The notes beneath the pieces are model-generated. The model did not search any database. It was given only the letters and a program-made list of their open reading frames with translations, and had not been told where the DNA came from. A stretch of 64,000 nucleotides of DNA, taken from the NCBI GenBank assembly GCA_020912385.1, contig CP087210.1:1364001-1428000 (forward strand), read 5' to 3'. This DNA is from Neofusicoccum parvum (Eukaryota; Ascomycota; Dothideomycetes; Botryosphaeriales; Botryosphaeriaceae). Position numbers and translations under genes: made by a program. Of this stretch, positions 11,307-20,724 are shown one piece after another. How positions within the stretch are numbered: the first letter of the stretch is position 1; every line of letters begins with the position of its first letter.

Positions 11307-13117
11307 CGGTTAGCACAATCACTGGCTCCGATTCTGGTTCAGTGATTGTGTGCATTCGTTCACGGCGTTTTTGGCCTCTTCCTGTACAGCATTTCCTAGT
11401 TTGGCGACGAACAAATTTTCGGCTACGGCGGCACTTTTCACGACTCACGGTCTGATGACGAGCACGAGCGCAAGCAAGCTTTCCGCTTGATTCCCCGACG
11501 ACCCGGCAAAAAAGGGTTCCGTCACGTTCACCCACTGCAATTCCATCTCTAACGAACTCTGAACGGCGTTTTTGGCTTCGACTTTTCTTACGCCCGCTTA
11601 CGCCGACGATGAGATGATACCTCGACCGCGTGTGTTTGCAAGTGCGCATTCTTATCACAGCAAGAGTATCTCATACGGCAGCGATTGGCTTTGAGCCAAT
11701 ACGTTCCAGCGTCTTCCACTTTTTTCTTTGGTCTTGTCATTTGATTGCATAGCCTGCGCGAGCAAACGAGGGACAAACGAAGACCCACGAAAGATGAACG
11801 AAACTAAAACAAGTTCTCGAAGCAGAACAAGGTTATTACTTTACACCGCTCCAAGCTCGCAGGCGTGCACTCGGCGCCGTCCGCCCGGGCGGACCTTGTC
11901 TCGCGTGTGCAGTGTACAAGAGGGGCGGAGTGTACTCTGTATGATGTTTAATCATCTACGAACGGCAGAATTTCAAGTGTTTGCGCTGTTTATTTTCTTG
12001 TCTCCTATTTATCTTCTTCGAGTCTAAGGAAACGGTATGGGAATGGGGAACGGTTATGATTGGATTTCGTTGTTCCTCTTGTTATCTGTCGTTTAGCTGT
12101 TCTGGACATTGGCGGGAGGTAGGAAAATACTTTGGGATGTGTTTAAGAGATGGCGGCGCTTGCAAACTTTCTTTTTGGTGTGTAAAGCCGCTGGGATTCT
12201 GGATATATATAGCTGTAGGCAGTGGAAAAAAGCACGGATGGATGCCTCCCCCAAACCGACGTTCCCGCTCGTCTTGCTTGTTATTGGTGCTGGGCCATCG
12301 TGGGTGATCTCGCCACCATCAGGCGGGCGATCGATCTTGTGTTACACAGTGCAAGGCGATGTCATGTCAGCGTGGCCAACTAGGGCTTTGCGGTGGCTAA
12401 AAAGGTACGTCTCGATAAGCATTGTTTGTAACTGCAGGGTCCAAAGACTGATTCGTTCCCAGATATCCGGTCGTGCAGACTGCGTCGACGTACCAGAGCG
12501 CCGAGTTGTTGAGCCAATGAGCTTGGTGTTCTGTCAGTTGCGTACCTCCATGGGGGTGGAAGATTGTTTGACATCTACCTTTGCTGCACACTTGCGTCCG
12601 GACGAATGATTCAACTGCCCGTGTGTGAGGAGTATGCCATGGTTGCAATACTTCACGAGCTGACCACGCCCTTTCACCCAACAGCGAGCCTGCTTTGAGG
12701 ATGGCAACGAGGACCAACAAGTAGCGATGTTTCTGCCACTGCTTTTCTGTATGTCCAAGTTAGAAAGCATCATGTGCGCCGTAGCCTGCCCTGCTGCCAA
12801 TTCTGCTGCTTGGTGTCTCCCTGATATGCCGTCCAAGAGGCTCGGTTCTTCACCATTCCCTCGACACTGAACACCTTCCACGCATTCACTGTCGGCACCG
12901 CCGCGCTTCCGTTTCGACATCATTCCGCACGCACACTAGAACCCTCGCTCCCACTTCCCACACCCTCCAGCAACCCAACAACCCGGACCACCAGATGCCT
13001 TCAACAAGACCTTGACGGCCCAGCCAGCCAGCTCTCCGACCGTCAAGACCGTGCAGACCGTCAAGACCATCAACCGCCGCCTCCACCACCGCCGCTGCCG
13101 CAACGCCACCGCACAAG
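11307..13117. other. Intergenic region with AT-rich tracts
   Basis: About 1.8 kb between two plus-strand genes. It holds the 3' region of the regulator, a small inverted repeat ATTGGCT/AGCCAAT at 11684-11700, and one old palindromic element at 12549-12624 (listed separately). An open frame at 12109-12609 has no protein-like composition. From about 12880 the sequence becomes CA/CT-rich, like a fungal leader of the next gene. Confidence 0.55.
12549..12624 (+). repeat. Palindromic MITE-like element, degenerate copy
   Basis: The right arm is clear (TTGCGTCCGGACGAATGATT followed by CAACTGCCCGTG). The left arm (CATGGGGGTGGAAGATTGTT) is decayed. The internal TTTGCTGCACACTTGCG matches the copy at 19235-19322, giving plus orientation. 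Part of the family described at 28399-28485. Confidence 0.65.
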
Positions 13118-14722
13118 ATGCCGCCGCCGTCCTCTACCTCCCACCACCGACACCACCACCGCCCCCTCCGCTTCCCCGCCGCCCCGGCGCTCGCGAGGCA
13201 CAGGCACCTCACCCTCCTCCACCAGTCCCACCTCCTCTCCTGCCTGCCCGCCCTCCCCCACCTCCCCGCTCCGGATATCTCTATCCTGCCGTACTTCTCC
13301 CGCCTCCGCGCCTCTGCTGCCGCCGCCGCCGTGACCGCAACCACATCGCCCGACGGCGCGGGGTTAACGGCGAGGGCGAGGGAGAGGAGGGGAGAGGGGA
13401 GGGCGAGGAGGTTGGCGTGCACGGAGGGGGGGAGTCCGGTGCGGATGGCGGGAGCGGGCGCGGATGGGATGCTGATCGGCGGGGAGGAGGGCGAGGAGGT
13501 GTACCGGCGGGTGTGGGGGAGGCGGACGAGGGGCCAGAGGGAGCTGTGGAGGAGGGGGGAGGGGTACATGCTGGCGAGCCGGGAGTGGGTCGGGGTGAGG
13601 CTGGCTTGGGAGGAGGATGGGGCGGGGGCGGAGGCCGGGGGCGGCGTGGAGTTTGCGAAGAGGGAGGTCGGGGAGCGGAGGGAGAGGTCGATGTGGGAGG
13701 ATGATGCGGAGCGGGTGCGGGGGAAGATGGGTTCGTGGTGGATTGCAGATCACGAGTCTGAGGACGAGGCTGAAGAGGTGGCGAGGAAGAGTGGTGGGGA
13801 GTTAATGGGTGCAGAGGGCGGAGAGGAGTCTGACGATCGGATCGGAGCTGGTAGCGGTACTGCTGTCGAGACTGTTCTTCCACCGCGCAAGGAGGAGGCC
13901 TCCTGTTCGGGCCTGAAAAGCCAATTTGATCGCAGCTGGCATACACAAACCAAGACTGCGTGGGGAGCTGCTGCGTCCTCGCCAACAACGCCGGCTAATG
14001 CAGGGAAAAGATTGGTGAGCGAAAACTGGGAAGCCTATCCACACACACCTTCTGGAGGAACGGAGTGTGAATACGAGCTGAACGAGGACTTCTATGGCGC
14101 CCTACTATCTCCATTGACTTCGGATATTGATTCACTGAACCATAAAGACCGAGACAACGGCAGAAGAGAGGGACATCCCGAACCTTCAATCAGTTCTCCC
14201 AAGCATGACCAGCAACCGCAACCATCAGGTGGTGATGCCACCGCAACTCAATCCCACAAACCACATAAACACGATCCCAATCCCCTCGACAGCACGCCGC
14301 AGATCATCCTCAGGAAGAACCGGCACGACAAACGCAAGCAAAGACGCTACACCCTGGACCCTTCACCCAACCGCGCCGCAGCCAAGACATCCACCAAGCA
14401 CTTCAAGAAGACAGACGCAACGGCGGCAGACAGCGCCGTCTCCCCAACCATCCAGGCCATCCGAGCCGGGCAGCTCCCGCTGTCCGACAGCTTCCAGATC
14501 GACCTCCGCGACGACGGCCAGACGGACCCGTTCACGGAGGAGGAGACGGCGGAAGCCGGTCCGGGCTATTCCGTGGGCGAAATGGACGAGATGGACAAGA
14601 TGCTTACGGGCGTTTGGGATGCCTACGTCTGCGGGAACGAGCACGCGAGAGGGAGGTTGGTGGCATGTTTGCGGGAGGTGTTGGACGAGCAGGCGAGGCT
14701 GAGGTTGGACGGTTCGGGCTAG
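13118..14722 (+). CDS. Hypothetical protein, low complexity, unrecognised
   Basis: Single open frame of 534 residues. I recognise no domain. Residues 1-70 are His/Pro/Ser-rich, 90-240 rich in Glu, Gly and Arg with short charged helices (for example WIADHESEDEAEEVARK), and 300-460 are polar and probably disordered. The most protein-like part is the C-terminus: SFQIDLRDDGQTDPFTEEE, then an acidic segment EMDEMDKMLTGVWDAYVCG and a final amphipathic helix ending LREVLDEQARLRLDG. The frame is preferred because the 3' half has mixed natural composition, whereas competing frames over 13000-13700 are repetitive. Which upstream ATG is used is uncertain, because the 5' third is open in several frames. 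It is the first of five unrecognised genes in a row. Confidence 0.6.
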   Translation: MPPPSSTSHHRHHHRPLRFPAAPALARHRHLTLLHQSHLLSCLPALPHLPAPDISILPYFSRLRASAAAAAVTATTSPDGAGLTARARERRGEGRARRLACTEGGSPVRMAGAGADGMLIGGEEGEEVYRRVWGRRTRGQRELWRRGEGYMLASREWVGVRLAWEEDGAGAEAGGGVEFAKREVGERRERSMWEDDAERVRGKMGSWWIADHESEDEAEEVARKSGGELMGAEGGEESDDRIGAGSGTAVETVLPPRKEEASCSGLKSQFDRSWHTQTKTAWGAAASSPTTPANAGKRLVSENWEAYPHTPSGGTECEYELNEDFYGALLSPLTSDIDSLNHKDRDNGRREGHPEPSISSPKHDQQPQPSGGDATATQSHKPHKHDPNPLDSTPQIILRKNRHDKRKQRRYTLDPSPNRAAAKTSTKHFKKTDATAADSAVSPTIQAIRAGQLPLSDSFQIDLRDDGQTDPFTEEETAEAGPGYSVGEMDEMDKMLTGVWDAYVCGNEHARGRLVACLREVLDEQARLRLDGSG

Positions 14723-15287
14723 GCGAAGGCGCTTGTGTGATGGAGGATCTTTGGTGCTTTGCGTAAGGGTATAGAGCGCCAGCTTAGTAGCCAGGGGGCC
14801 GTTGCGCTGGGTTGGATGATGATATTGTACAATTACTGAAACCTTAGGATAAACATTCAAGTACACTGAGATACGAATCACGGGGGTGACGCAGTGAGTC
14901 GCGCAAGGAATTGAATAATTCAACTTAGATAGGCTCTATTGATGATTAGTTGAAGTCTTCCCTCAGCTTCCTACGACCATCTTTGACGGCATCGTGGCAA
15001 GGAGTGCCTCACTCATAGAGTAAGATTCATTTTGGTTGAAGCCCACCGTGAGTCGCATCCCCGCACACCTTATTTGTCCCGCAAATCCCCCATTGAACAG
15101 CAACGAAACCGTTTTCACAGTGTATCAAGTGCTGGAGGGGAACTCTTCCATCCATTGATAATAAGCCAGCAGAACACGCCATTGCAAGCCCTCCAGCCTC
15201 CCACCCCATCCCGCCCCCTCGCCCCCCTCAAAACTGCAACCCCACGCACCCCCTCAGCCAGCACCCCCGCACCCCAGCGACAGCGCG
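14723..15287. other. Convergent intergenic region
   Basis: 565 bp between two converging hypothetical genes, holding both 3' ends. It is AT-rich to about 15010, then C-rich. No repeat or RNA gene is seen. Confidence 0.5.
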
Positions 15288-15933
15288 CTACAGCCAACCC
15301 GCACACTCGTCCGGATCCTCAACATCCGCGGCGAAGGTCAGGTCGTCAGGATCCGGGAAGAAAAACTCAGGCCAGGCGAGCGGGGTGGCGGGGACGACGG
15401 GGGCGCTGGCGGGCTCGTAGGCGCCGCGGGGGGTGCTGTGGAGGTGGGCGGCGGACCAGGCGGGCGGGGTGGTGGTCGGGGGCGCGGCGGAGCGCTGGGG
15501 GATGCGGCGGCCGGGGTTGTGGGGGTTGCTTGGGTGGTGGCCGGAGGGTGGGATGGGGTGAGTGTGGATGGAGGCGGAGGGGGGAGGAGGCGGTTGCGCG
15601 GTCGCCTGCGGGGACGGCGTGGAGGGGTTGGCTCTGGCGGTGAGCTCGTTGGGGTTCGCTGCGAGATTGTGTTGGCACGGTGGATGGCTTTTTTTGTGAA
15701 GGGGGAGGCTTACTGGAGGATTGGCGGGTCTCGTAGATGTCGTTGACCGAGAGCGCACCAGAGCAGCTGGTGTTGTGACTGAGACCTTGAGAGGGTCTGC
15801 CAAGTTGTCCATTGCCTGGGCCGTTCATGGTCGAAACCGAAGGGTGAATGTTCTGAGTGGGACGTCCATGGCCGCGAGGCTGCTCTGAGCTGGCCTGGGG
15901 GAAGCCGCGGAGGCGGGGTCCAGGAACTGGCAT
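15288..15933 (-). CDS. Hypothetical Pro/Ser-rich protein, two exons
   Basis: Unrecognised protein of about 196 residues. Two overlapping open frames here are best explained by one 55-nt intron (15713-15659, donor GTAAGC, acceptor TCGCAG). Joining 15933-15714 to 15658-15288 continues from NDIYETRQSS into NPNELTARANPST without a stop. The middle is strongly Pro/Ser/His-rich and probably disordered. The C-terminus is acidic and aromatic (EFFFPDPDDLTFAADVEDP, then DECAGWL) and looks like a short conserved motif. The ATG at 15933 (MPVPGPRLRG) is chosen; an in-frame ATG at 15981 would add 16 residues. No catalytic or membrane feature is seen. Confidence 0.55.
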
Positions 15934-16654
15934 TGTCGACCGTGCTCTGCAGAAGAAAGGTTGACGAGGAGAAAGAGGCATTGAAGTGCAGAGGAAAAAC
16001 ACCGTCTTAAATGCCGCTCGGTTACGCAAGGTGCCGTGCCCAGTGTGTCCCGAAAAATAAGGTAGTGAATGCACGCTGCCGCATGACGGGAGCACTTGAC
16101 GGAGAGAGGCTTCCCAAGCTACCTGCAATCACCACTTTGCATTTGCACTGGGTAGCTTATTTGAGAAGACTCTCTACCGCTAGTATTTCTTGAAATTTTA
16201 CTGGGAGACATGTAGATCTGTAAGGGTTTGAAGCTAATTTTCCGAATAAGGAAGCACACTTCTCTGCTGCATTCTAATCTGGACAGACACTTCAACTCCC
16301 CGTGCTGCCATCCAAAGCTCAGAATATCTGGACTTCCAGCATGCAAGCAGAAGTTTGTTTTCTCAAACTGGAAAACTTACTCCAGAACATTCTCTTGAGA
16401 ATGGTGAAGCTGCACGGCTGTTCTTTGAAGGTCATGGTAATCTTACCATCATTTGATTGAGTTGCCTTGCTTTTACGGTGAGCTACCTAGCTAGCTATCA
16501 AGCATACCCAAAGCCAGAGCATCAGCCATGCCTATCGGCTAATATCCGCAATCTCCGATTTCCAGATTCCATGTTCGTTTGTAATCACCGTTTCCCCCGC
16601 TCTCATCAACCTGAGCAATCCAACCATCACCCCGAATCTCCTTCTCAACCCCGC
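15934..16654. other. Intergenic region between two minus-strand hypothetical genes
   Basis: 720 bp, AT-richer than its neighbours. It holds a strongly decayed palindromic element (16219-16304) and otherwise nothing recognisable. It should contain the promoter of the gene ending at 15288 and the 3' end of the gene to its right. Confidence 0.5.
16219..16304 (+). repeat. Palindromic MITE-like element, very old copy
   Basis: The left arm TGTAAGGGTTTGAAGC...TTTTCCGAATAAGG and the right arm ending ACTTCAACTCCCCGTG lie about 86 bp apart, the spacing of the intact copies. The internal TCTGCTGCATTC resembles the CTGCACATT of other copies. Many substitutions make this a weaker call. Confidence 0.5.
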
Positions 16655-18792
16655 TCACTCACGAGAAACGGCACCCACAACACCAGCCGCCTCAAGCAGC
16701 CACTGGAGCGTCTTCTTGATCTTCTCGCGACCCTCCGCGCCACCCCTGATGTAGTGGCGACGCAGACCGCACATGCTCTCCATCATCAGCGCCTCGATCA
16801 GTACGAACTGCTCCTCGCGGTGCTTCTCAGTGTCAGGCAGGGCCCAGAATTCGGCCAGGCTGGCGCAGCCGATGTCGCCGAGGGCCGCCACGACCATGTC
16901 AGGGAAGCTGTGCATGTCAATAGCAAAGGCGATGTCCTCGAAGGGAGTGTCAGTCGTGGGGCGGCCGGCGGTGTCCTTGGCCGCCACAGGGATGGGCTGA
17001 GAAGCCGGAGCGGCGGTGGAGGTGGCACTGCCCTTGGGCACAGCGGGCTGGTCAGTCTTGTCGCTGGCGAGCTTCTTCATCTGCATTATCATATAGTCGT
17101 GGTCGGATCCCGTGTAGGCGACCGGAGCAGACTTGGCGGCAGGCTTGATAACCTGGGCCCATAAGAGCTTCCCAGCCGGGAGCGAGGTGTTGTCACGGCA
17201 GGGCTGCGACATGGCAAACGGAGCAGGCTTGGTGGCAGGCTTGGTAGCGCAGCTGCTGGAGTACTTCTTCGTGGCGCTGGTGGGGATTCCATGAGAGTAG
17301 GCTGGCTTGTTGTCGGGGACGACTTTGGCAGCAGGAGGCGTAACAGCGGGAGTGTCGATGGGGGAGAACTCCGACGCGGACGAGTCTGAGTCCATGGAAC
17401 GACCATCGTAGAAGGTCTCAGCATTGCTGCTTGCCATTCCCGTCTTGACTGACTCCTTGATCCAGTGAGGGGATTTGTCCGGAACAGTGATGGAGACCTT
17501 ATCCACTTGACTCTGCTGAGCACGGTTGCGGCTTGCCAACACCTTGTTCCGCGCATTCAGATTCTCCAAGGCGGCCTTGATTCGGTCCGTCGTGCCGGTG
17601 TCTGCCTTCGGTGCTGTTGAGTCTAAAGCAAGCTGATCAGTAGCCATGTGTCCTCGTGTGATACCAAGACTAGTGTACATACCACGGGCAGCCGGAACGT
17701 AGGTCTGGTGTTCCTTGTGTGTACAATTGGCTATCTTTGTCGAAGCCAATTGCTCCTTGATCGTACGTAGCACGTTCTTGGTGGCCACGAGTTCCTTCTG
17801 GAGATCGCTGTACGTCTCCTCCATGTGCATAGAAAACTCTGGAGGATTTGATCAGCAGTACCTTTCCTTTTCAAGTAGATGTTGTATGAAAGCATACCTC
17901 GAGATGCCGGGTGATGGCTCGCCTGCGGAGCGTCGCGCTTCGGACCGGTGGTCTGAACACTGTAGCGCGCCTCGTTCATCATGCCGGACTGCTCGCCCTT
18001 GCAGTTAGGGCTCTTCTTGCCAGGAGTGCCGCCCTTCTCCGGAATCAAGCCACTCGTAGGGCTGATTCTCTTGACGAAAAGCTCGCGGTCCGCAGTGTGA
18101 TGGTGAGCAGGACGCGACGTTCGCTCAGCCAAGGAGGGGGGCTGCTTGCCAGAGTCGGCTGACGGGTTAGCAGCGGCAAAGCGATTCGCACGCGTAGGCG
18201 CAGCAGTCGTGCTAGCCTCAGTGTTCTGCGGCATGCGAGCAGTGCGAGTGGGGCCGAGGCGGCGAGCGGTCTCAGAGGCAGATCCACGGCGATGGTGCAA
18301 CATGTCCTCATCATAGCTGCGGCGGATGAAGTAGTCCAGCTGGTCCTGGGTCATGCGGCCGGTGCGGTTGACATGATCAAAAGCGGCGTCGTGGCCAAAG
18401 CCAGGACTTTTCTCAGAAACCAAGCCGCTGCAATCGCCGAGTCTATAACGCAGATCGTTGTCGATGCGGCGCTGTTCGGCCGCACTCATCATAGCCAACT
18501 CGTACTGGAGGTCCTGCGCCTGGTACGTGGGGTTGTACCCGTTGGAAAGGTCTCCATACAGGTGGCTTGGGTTGCCCGAGTAGCCGGTGGTGAAGTTGCA
18601 GCGGCGGTAGGCGGGAGGAGGCATGGTGGCCTGGAGCACGCCGGGCTGTGGGCCGTAGACCTGTCCGAGGCTGAGATAGCCGTTGGGCGGAAGGAAAGGC
18701 TGAGGGGCCTGCTGCATCGTCGGGTGGACGGGGTGCTGCTGTGTGTCCGACTGCGCGGTCGAAGCACGGCGCCGAGGAGTAGGGTTCGACAT
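16655..18792 (-). CDS. Hypothetical protein, mostly disordered, C-terminal helical domain
   Basis: Two exons, 18792-17898 and 17838-16655, are joined over a 59-nt intron (GTATGC...CTCCAG) to give 692 residues. Both halves are open for over 290 codons and meet in frame as HHPASREFSMHMEETY. Residues 1-290 are polar and Pro/Gln/Arg-rich. Around 300-335 is a short coiled-coil-like helix (EETYSDLQKELVATKNVLRT). The middle is Ala/Lys/Pro/Ser-rich. The last 100 residues form the only compact-looking region (FEDIAFAIDMHSFPDMVVAA, EFWALPDTEKHREEQFVLIE, LQWLLEAAGVV). No known family is recognised. A chromatin, cytoskeletal or scaffold role would be guesswork. Downstream at the 5' side lies a GTT-repeat leader. 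Confidence 0.72.
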
Positions 18793-18829
18793 GGTCGGTG
18801 AAGGTGACGGTCGAAGGAAGTGGGGAGGG

Positions 18830-18869
<40 letters not shown>
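18830..18869. repeat. GTT trinucleotide microsatellite (about 13 units)
   Basis: Uninterrupted (GTT)n on the plus strand. It starts 38 bp upstream of the minus-strand ATG at 18792, so it would be an (AAC)n tract in the 5' leader of that mRNA. Confidence 0.92.
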
Positions 18870-19234
18870 AGGAAGGAGCGCGGTGCTCGCGACGCAGGCG
18901 AGTTTATATGTCATGTGGACGGGTGCACTAGCCGAGAGTGTGCTTGAAATGGAAGGCAGGTGCTCCAGTGACGCCCGGCTCTTGAGCTCTTCTGTAGGCA
19001 GGCAATCCCGTGCAGCAGACACCGCCGTACACTGACCACAATCACCAAGTCACGGTGACACGCACGCTATGACGTCAATCAGAGACCATTTTCAGAGGCG
19101 AAGAGATACACAGACAAGAATTAGCTGGGTTCTTTGTCTATAGTATAGATAATGAACCCACGGAAGGAAAAGACCGGGGAATCTATCAACACCTGTGAGA
19201 CCGTTCCGAAAAGCTTGCACCACGTGGATATCTT

Positions 19235-19322
19235 CATGGGCGGTTAAAGCATTCATCTAGATGGCAATCTTCTTCCTTTTACTGCACATTTGCGTGCGGA
19301 GGAATGCTTCAACAACCCACGT
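19235..19322 (+). repeat. Palindromic MITE-like element
   Basis: The left arm starts CATGGGCGGTTAAAGCATTC and the right arm ends GAATGCTTCAACAACCCACG, 88 bp in all. The internal CTTCCTTTTACTGCACATTT matches, after reverse complementing, the inside of the copy at 31692-31778. Plus orientation. Confidence 0.82.
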
Positions 19323-19454
19323 GTGAAGAGTGTCTTTGAAATGTTACACAGACTGACTACTTATGAAAACGAACTCCAAATCCACTTTGAGGACAGAAAT
19401 CAGGAACACGCCTACTGAAAGCACTCTTGTCACTCTTGAAATGCAGCCAGGGTC

Positions 19455-20066
19455 TCAATCAACCGTCTCTGAAGGTGGCATTAAGAGGTGAACATGGACC
19501 GAGTCCAAGCCGTTGGTGAAAGCACTCAGCAGCGTGGCCAACGCGCTGCACAACCTGGACTTCTCCCGCATATCGGCACGGCCCCAGCGCATGCGGAAAG
19601 TCTGCATGACGAGCTCGAAGTCGTGGTTCAGGAAAGCCTCCGTCTCGCCGGCCATGTCGAATGCTGCGTCGACGTCGCGAAGCGACCACTCGCCGTCACC
19701 TTCGTTGTCATCGTTGTAGCCGCTGCCCTCGTCGAGGCTCAGGGTGATGCTGGAGCCCTGGGAACCGCTGAGCCCAATGCCCGAGTCTTGTGAGTAGATC
19801 GAGGAGGGCGTTCGGGGTGCTGGCGGCCGGCTGTTGGTCGAGGCAGGGGAGCTGCGCTGGGTGGGAGTTGCCCGGACTGAGCGGGAGGCCCTGGATGTCG
19901 GTGAGGGGCTGGCCGATCGTAAGGACCGCTTCCGCTTTGGGGCTCTTCGGCGGGTGAAGAAGAAGATTGTGGATTGCAAGGTAGCCTGGTTCACTGCGCT
20001 GATTGATGGGAGGGTGAGGTCGATACGCCGGTAGCGGACGGGCTTGCTGGCCGCAAGTCCTGGCAT
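19455..20066 (-). CDS. Hypothetical protein (203 residues)
   Basis: Single open frame, unrecognised. Residues 1-45 have mixed composition (RYRRIDLTLPSISAVNQATL). Residues 45-90 are a basic Arg/Ser/Pro stretch (RRRAPKRKRSLRSASP) that could act as a nuclear localisation signal. Residues 90-120 are Ser/Gly/acidic. Residues 125-203 look folded and helical (DVDAAFDMAGETEAFLNHDF, then ELVMQTFRMRWGRADMREKS and a final hydrophobic helix LCSALATLLSAFTNGLD). The ATG at 20066 is the first in frame and follows stops. The neighbours on both sides are other unrecognised minus-strand genes. A nuclear protein is an inference from the basic stretch only. Confidence 0.62.
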   Translation of the reverse strand: MPGLAASKPVRYRRIDLTLPSISAVNQATLQSTIFFFTRRRAPKRKRSLRSASPSPTSRASRSVRATPTQRSSPASTNSRPPAPRTPSSIYSQDSGIGLSGSQGSSITLSLDEGSGYNDDNEGDGEWSLRDVDAAFDMAGETEAFLNHDFELVMQTFRMRWGRADMREKSRLCSALATLLSAFTNGLDSVHVHLLMPPSETVD

Positions 20067-20724
20067 TCTCGTTAAGAAGTTTGATGGGAGAGGTAGTACT
20101 GTTGTTGTGCGAGTGTTGTTGGCGCTTGCCAGTTATTGCGGGCTTCCACAGTGAGGAATCCATTTAAGCACTGCTGGTGGGCGTTCCTTTAATGAAGCCT
20201 TGTGAGTGGCTGCACGGTATATTTTACTAGTAGATAGATGTAAAGAGAGCCTGACCGTGCATGAGTATCTCCTGGTAAAGACATCATGAGGTGACCGGCT
20301 CGCGTTTGCACAACTGACCCCACGACCACAACAAAGGAAGATCGCTGACGGGTAGTCTGAAACATATATTCAGATGAAACAATGGTCCCAATGGACCTTC
20401 AACTCTCCATAGAACGTATTTTGCCACTTCACACGAAGCGTTGGTAAAAGCACTCCTTTGTATGTCCAATCTTTCTACAGCTCACCACAAAGGGAAAGAG
20501 AAGGGAATGACAGAAGAACGAATAGACTGGTCAGTCGACAAATTGTGAAGGACAAGCCGGCAGAGAAGAAGACACAGGAGATGGTGCTGGACCAAGAGAA
20601 CCGCGGGTATCCCCTCCCCAATCTAGACCAAAGCGCCACAGCACAGAGAAGAAGCCGCGAAAGAACCAACGAAGGACACAAAAAAGCCCAACACCACCAC
20701 CACAAGAACGCGAACATCCCCCCT
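20067..20724. other. Intergenic region between two minus-strand hypothetical genes
   Basis: 658 bp. The left part is AT-richer and contains a decayed palindromic element (20348-20413). The part from 20640 is CA-rich and C-rich and probably holds the 3' end of the next gene. No other feature is seen. Confidence 0.5.
20348..20413. repeat. Possible shortened, decayed palindromic element
   Basis: GACGGGTAGTCTGAAACATA...TTCAGATG resembles the left arm, and CTTCAACTCTCCATAG the right arm tail of the family. The copy is about 20 bp shorter than the others and heavily mutated. Confidence 0.35.

Larger units (their letters stand above)
18793..19454. other. Intergenic region with GTT microsatellite and palindromic element
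   Basis: 660 bp between two minus-strand hypothetical genes. It holds the leader and promoter of the 692-residue protein gene, a GTT trinucleotide tract (18830-18869) and a palindromic element (19235-19322). Confidence 0.55.

Noticed and set aside
11684..11700. ATTGGCT/AGCCAAT inverted repeat as a terminator or CCAAT box pair
   Set aside because: Seven-base arms occur by chance at this scale, and the place (downstream of a gene, 1.4 kb before the next) fits neither role well.
12109..12609. 166-codon plus-strand frame
   Set aside because: Composition not protein-like, ends inside a palindromic element, and no homologous motif is seen.
14940..15060. Possible further palindromic element (AGTTGAAGTCTTC)
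   Set aside because: Only one arm-like stretch is present; the second GTTGAAGCCCACC has the same, not inverted, orientation and the wrong spacing.
15367..16128. Single-exon reading of the 253-codon minus-strand frame
   Set aside because: Its 3' half becomes repetitive Arg/Pro/His, whereas a consensus 55-nt intron links its 5' half to a better-composed frame ending DECAGWL.
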